The notes beneath the pieces are model-generated. The model ran no database searches and was not told where the DNA came from. It was given only the letters and a program-made list of their open reading frames with translations. Below, one piece after another: positions 59,804 through 64,000 of a DNA stretch of 64,000 bases; within the stretch, counting starts at the first letter, position 1, and each line of letters begins with the position of its first letter. Position numbers and translations under genes: made by a program. Origin of the DNA: Sarcomyxa edulis (lineage: Eukaryota > Basidiomycota > Agaricomycetes > Agaricales > Mycenaceae); contig QUOL01000026.1 in NCBI GenBank assembly GCA_009761415.1, positions 62,001 through 126,000 of the forward strand, written 5' to 3'.

Positions 59804-61014
59804 ATGCCTCTGTCAGCGTCAGAGGTGGGCTTTCTAAGCCTTGCAGTTGAGTCTATCTTGTATGGTAAAAGCTCTTTTATTCGAGAGCCGGACATGATCT
59901 GACAGAATAACGGCAGGCGTCTACACAATCGTCGTCTCTATTTCTCTAGCCATCCTTTTCTCTAAACGGTCGCAGATCCCTGTATCTGTCAAATCATCGA
60001 CTAGCGTGGCCATATCGTTCTTATTTGCTTTGTCTACCGTGTACATTCTCCTAGATATCACAAGTGGATTCAAGTCCCTGGTAAGCTCAGAAAAGGGACT
60101 TCCCAATACTTCTGCGACTCATATAGCTCCTCTCTTTTGCAGGATACACATGCTAGTCAAGAGACACTTACAAGGGCTACTGATGCACTCTTTAGCATCA
60201 TCGCTTTTTTTTCGGAACTTGTTCTGGTTTGTCTCACTCTGTAATCTTTCTCTAAGTCGGGTTGCTGGAACCTTTGTTTTCACGGTCACAGATTCACAGA
60301 TGCTGGGCGATCTGGACACGCAATTATCTTATCATTATTATTCCCCTCTTATCATCCATAACTTCTCTTGGTGCGTTGTTTTCATGCTTCTCTGTCCCAC
60401 GTTTAGTGATATGCTCTCATACAGTTTCTGGACTAATTGGTATCGCGCTTATCGCTAGCACGCCTCCACACACGGCCTTTCCTGCAGTTATCATCCCGCT
60501 AGGAACATCATCTTTCATTATCTCGCTATGCGTCAACTTCACTACGACAGTCCTGATCATTCTGCGGATATGGTTGATCTCACGGACAGTAAAGAAGATC
60601 CCTGCTATCGATATCAGTCACAACCGTGTCAAGAGGGCGATGGAGATCATGGTAGAATCAGGCCTTGCGATTTTATTATTCGAATTGATATTTGTCATAT
60701 TATTCGCAACCAACAATGTGGCGCAGAGCATTCTTGCGTCCATATTGTCACAGGTTTATGTTAGTAACGTGCCTTCTATCTTCCCGCCGTATGACCCTGA
60801 TTTAACAACTGTCTGTATATCCTAGGGCATTGCACCGACCCTCCTCATAGTCCGAGTGGGTATGGGCGAGGCTGACGAGCGAGGCGCCTCGGACATGGAC
60901 CAAACTATTCCAATATCCTATCGATCAGGTGTCGATAAAGGCAATCTCCAAGGTTCCCCTAGAGGGTTTTCACCAGAGAAGAACAGATGGGTCATTGACT
61001 TGTCACCTGTATAA
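59804..61014 (+). CDS. Seven-transmembrane protein, copy B
   Basis: Paralog of the 47.0-48.2 kb gene. The start MPLSASEVGFLSLAVESILY splices to GVYTIVVSISLAILFSKR. Next come VAISFLFALSTVYILLDITS and, after an intron, TRATDALFSIIAFFSELVLI. Further segments are CWAIWTRNYLIIIIPLLSS, SGLIGIALIAS, SFIISLCVNFTTTVLIILR, KRAMEIMVESGLAILLFELI and SILASILSQVYGIAPTLLIV. The tail RVGMGEADERGASDMDQTIP, then a basic Ser-rich part, ends WVIDLSPV. The junction LSQVYG(I/L)APTL(L/I)IVRVGMG is shared with copy A across the same intron position. Function unknown. Confidence 0.82.
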
Positions 61015-61263
61015 TTGAAAGTCAGAAGGAACTGCTGTCGTTTGGATCAATGCATGATTCAATATGTGTACTATACAGGACAATATGATCTTGATGGTTG
61101 TACTACGAAAGTACGCGGTATGCTTGAACATCGGTATCACTCCGCTCCTGGTTCGAGAGGATCAGAAGACCCTATTTCTTGTAGACGGCGCTCGATCCAC
61201 GTATTTAGGACCATCTGAGAATTAAAGTATGGTCAACGTGGGAAGGAAAGTTTGTGAAGAAAT

Positions 61264-64000
61264 TCAACGACTAACAATCCTTTGATCCCCTATGAGCCGT
61301 CCACAGTACTCGATCCTGACTTCCGCCGCCATATCTAAGAATGCTTCAAGATTGATTTGACACAAGACTACGAAAGCAGCGAAGGCATTCATGCCATCGG
61401 CACTCGCTAAATCTCGCTCGTCCTGAAATCAAACCCCAAGTTTAGTCATGATAATAACGAAGAATATCGATGCAATAAGAACCTTTGTTCCTTCATCATC
61501 AAGCCATTCTCGATCTCCCCAGATATCGCCGCGCGTTTGATCATTCGATTCCGTGAAATCTCCGAAAATTCGTGTATATGCGGCAGATTCTTCGACAGTG
61601 TTTGAAAAGGCCGAAAAGACTGAAGCTCCTGTATTCTTATCGCCACAGGCTTCTGCTATACCGAGATCCCGTCGAAGTTTCTTGATAGCCTTGAGTATTG
61701 GCGGAGAATACGCGTTTAACGTCGACGTGGATTCTGCACCGTAGCTGGGTTTATATGAATACGAAGCCGGGTAAGCTTCAAATATCAAAAGCAAGGAGGA
61801 ATATCGCCAAGATTGCTTAGCCACTAAGGAGGTTACTGTATCACATTCCGAAGGAAGAGAAAGAAGAGGTACGAAGATGATGGCGCTATGAGGATCAAGA
61901 ATCAAGTCGACTCCAGCAAGAGTGTCGCGCTCAACAAAATCAACGGCGCACGCTCGGGATCGGAGGCAACGAACAAGGGTTTGCTTTTGAAGAAGTTCCA
62001 ATGACGCCATGTACCGATGCAGAGAAGTCGGGAAAGTCCAATCGGAAGGAAGCTGAAGAGTGTTGGCATCTATAAATTCGGCAGGGATAGAGGTAGGCAT
62101 CGATGAGGCTGGTTCTTTTTCTGCAGTAGTCGAGACGAGAATGTCATCTGGGGGATTTTCGTGTAGCGCAATGGCTTTTGCTCGCAACTTTGTGAATTCA
62201 GAGATGCCAAGAGCGTGTATACTCAGTATCGGTTGGGCAATGCGGGTTTTGGGCACTTGGGGTATAGGAGAATCACGATCCACCGCGACATCTATTGGAT
62301 CCAGATCGACAGAGTCGAACATGCTAACCGGACCAAAGGCAAACTGAGAATCTCCGTCCATACGTGTACCGTGCGTCTGGATTTGAGACTGTTGAGCGGA
62401 TGTAGCCTGGTACGAGTCAAAAGAAAGAGGCATGAATCCTGCGCGTTCGGATTCAAATTCGTCAACGCCGAAAGAGTTGCTGTTGACATCGGGTCCAGAA
62501 ACAGAAGTCAAAGCGTCACCGCCAGAAACAGAACCAGCATGATCGTAGTCAAATAGCTCAGATGTGTCAAGTTGTGACTCGTCGTAAGAGTGTCCAAACG
62601 GCTCGAGACGGGGAGAGAATACAGGAGGCATGTTTTCCTTGTCCGCGTCCTGAGGGAACGAATCACATAATTCCGTGGTCATACCATGGACAGGCATGAA
62701 CGATTGTTCCTTCAAAATTTCGCCATGAGGAATTGAGATGCCCGAGTCATCCACATGCACATGACCGTCAGAATCATTCATACTAGCGCGGAGTCGTTTC
62801 AAGGGTCTTTGTGAGTATGCTTGATAGTCGACAGCGTCCTCACGAAGAGCAAGATCGGGACCATCTCGATCGAGGAAATCCTCCGCTACATCCTCGGGAT
62901 CGCCGCAGTCGTAGGGAACTCCAGCCAGCCGTCGTCGTTCCTCCCTGGTCAGCACAATCCCACAATGGGCAACGTCAGAGCTGAAACTTGATCCGATGTG
63001 ACTTTCCGCATCCCGGGTGGGGTCCGAGCCTCTCCAGTGATCCTTATCGACAAAATCGCCTGTAAGAATGACCTGGTCCAGGAGCAATTTAACATCTGCG
63101 TCGATGTCGCCATTATCCAGAATTGTCTGCACTCCAGCTAAGTCCTCATGCGAGGGAGGTTTTCCGTCAAATTTGAATGGCCTTTTTGGAACACGAAGAG
63201 ATATCAGTTTGAATGTAAGCAGGACGCAGAGATGGACGAAGAACCTCCAAGACAACTCGATCGTGAGCGATTTTAATCCTTTTGCCTTTTTGAGATATCC
63301 TCCACCTGCATCAGATGGGTAACTCTGCCCACTCCTTGAGGGCTTCGGAGGTAATGGAGCTAGGAGTTGTTGCAGGTCGGCAGGCAAAAACACATTCGCT
63401 GCTGAATGCTGATTCGGAGACGGCAAAACTGGGACTAGATTTTATACGAAAGTTGTTGAGACGTGTGGGCAGACAACGAAGCAAGGCGCACCTTCCATGA
63501 GCGGGAACCGATCTTGGCCTTGTGCATCATCCAATTTGGCCTTCAGAATTATGTCTTCTTTATCTTCGTGTTGGACACTCGCATAGAAATCTTTCACCTC
63601 TATATCGAAAGATTCTACATCATTCGTAGTATTGGGGTACACTTGAAGCCTGTCAAGACGTTCAAGGGCGGACGGAGGCTGTCCGAGCATCGATGATGGA
63701 GCAGGGGAAGGCTCTCGAAAGGCCTCTAGGACCGGGATCGTCGATTTTGGGAGTCCCGGTAAAAGTGATGTCAGGAACGTTCCAAGTCTAGGCGCACCAG
63801 AATTATGATTAGTAAGGTATAAGATGGTGATGCAGAGAAGCAAAGACGTTTTATCTTCGCCAATGACTGGTATCTTTGTGTTCAGTCCGTGGATCTTCTC
63901 AGCACGAGGAAACTCTATTTGGTCTATGATACCAAAGAGTTAGTTCTCGAGCATGTATTGCGTAATGGTGAGACGGACCTATCTTGGCGTCGTTGAGAGC
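61264..64000 (-). CDS. Putative meiotic SHOC1/ZIP2-like protein with XPF-like domain (5' end beyond window)
   Basis: A large protein of at least 840 residues whose N-terminus lies right of the window. Exons read ALNDAKI, QIEFPRAEKIHGLNTK, then LGTFLTSLLPGLPKSTIPVL and KDFYASVQHEDKEDIILKAK. After an intron comes a 660-residue exon with an acidic, Ser-rich middle (DKENMPPVFSPRLEPFGHS). The C-terminal part reads FVERDTLAGVDLILDPHSAI, then IFVPLLSLPSECDTVTSLVA, WRYSSLLLIFEAYPASYS and ILKAIKKLRRDLGIAEAC. This is an XPF-like nuclease fold in a context like the meiotic factors SHOC1/Zip2. A final intron joins DDEGTK to DERDLASADGMNAFAAFVVL, then GRLIGDQRIVSR-stop. The family assignment is a fold-level inference. 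Confidence 0.55.

Overview
The window looks like nuclear DNA of a basidiomycete fungus, probably a mushroom-forming Agaricomycete. Genes are dense and packed with short introns (about 45-75 bp, GT-AG, CTNAC-like branch sites). Conserved eukaryotic housekeeping proteins can be assembled exon by exon. A Kre9/Knh1-like GPI protein, Agaricomycete-style seven-helix membrane proteins and small secreted proteins also point to a mushroom. I saw no rRNA, tRNA or CRISPR. All gene models were spliced by hand from conserved motifs and reading phase.

Layout, left to right. 1-9.1 kb, + strand: the end of a NIF3 gene, the condensin ATPase SMC4, and an aldo-keto reductase. 9.1-12 kb: no gene I can defend. 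12-17.4 kb, - strand: a GPI-anchored Kre9/Knh-like cell-wall protein, the mitochondrial protease ATP23, and an enoyl-CoA hydratase. 18.1 kb: a tiny zinc-knuckle-like protein. 19.8-22.2 kb, - strand: a TPX2-domain protein. 22.2-26.9 kb: a long gene-poor stretch. 26.9-28.4 kb: a type I membrane protein with an MRH lectin domain. 28.5-33 kb, - strand: NDUFS2 (49-kDa subunit of complex I) and delta-COP. 33.1-36.5 kb, + strand: an F-box-like protein, a glutaredoxin and DPM3. 38.2-40.9 kb, - strand: a second aldo-keto reductase and the ubiquitin-RPL40 fusion. 42-45.5 kb, + strand: RNA polymerase III subunit RPC11, an unknown gene, and a Gfd2/YDR514C-like DEDD-fold protein. 45.67-46.79 kb: a DNA transposon with long inverted ends. 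61.3 kb to the right edge, - strand: a putative meiotic XPF-like (SHOC1/ZIP2-type) protein, cut by the window.

The most unusual part is 47-61 kb. Two paralogous seven-helix membrane proteins face outwards. Each is divergently paired with tandem copies of a small secreted peptide family (two copies on one side, three on the other). The housekeeping genes for a CSTF2-hinge protein and beta-COP lie between the two halves. The five precursors share a signal peptide beginning MRTSF, a phase-1 intron after the first exon, and a conserved Phe-Trp near the C-terminus (CFWC in two, GGFWES in three). This looks like an inverted duplication of a membrane-protein/secreted-peptide module. Any ligand-receptor link is inference only.

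A second theme is very small exons: 2 nt and 10 nt in NDUFS2, 7 nt in RPC11, a 9-nt last coding exon in ATP23, and first coding exons that carry only ATG in delta-COP and the F-box gene. These are supported by reading phase and by conserved residues at the joins. ORF-based annotation would miss all of them.
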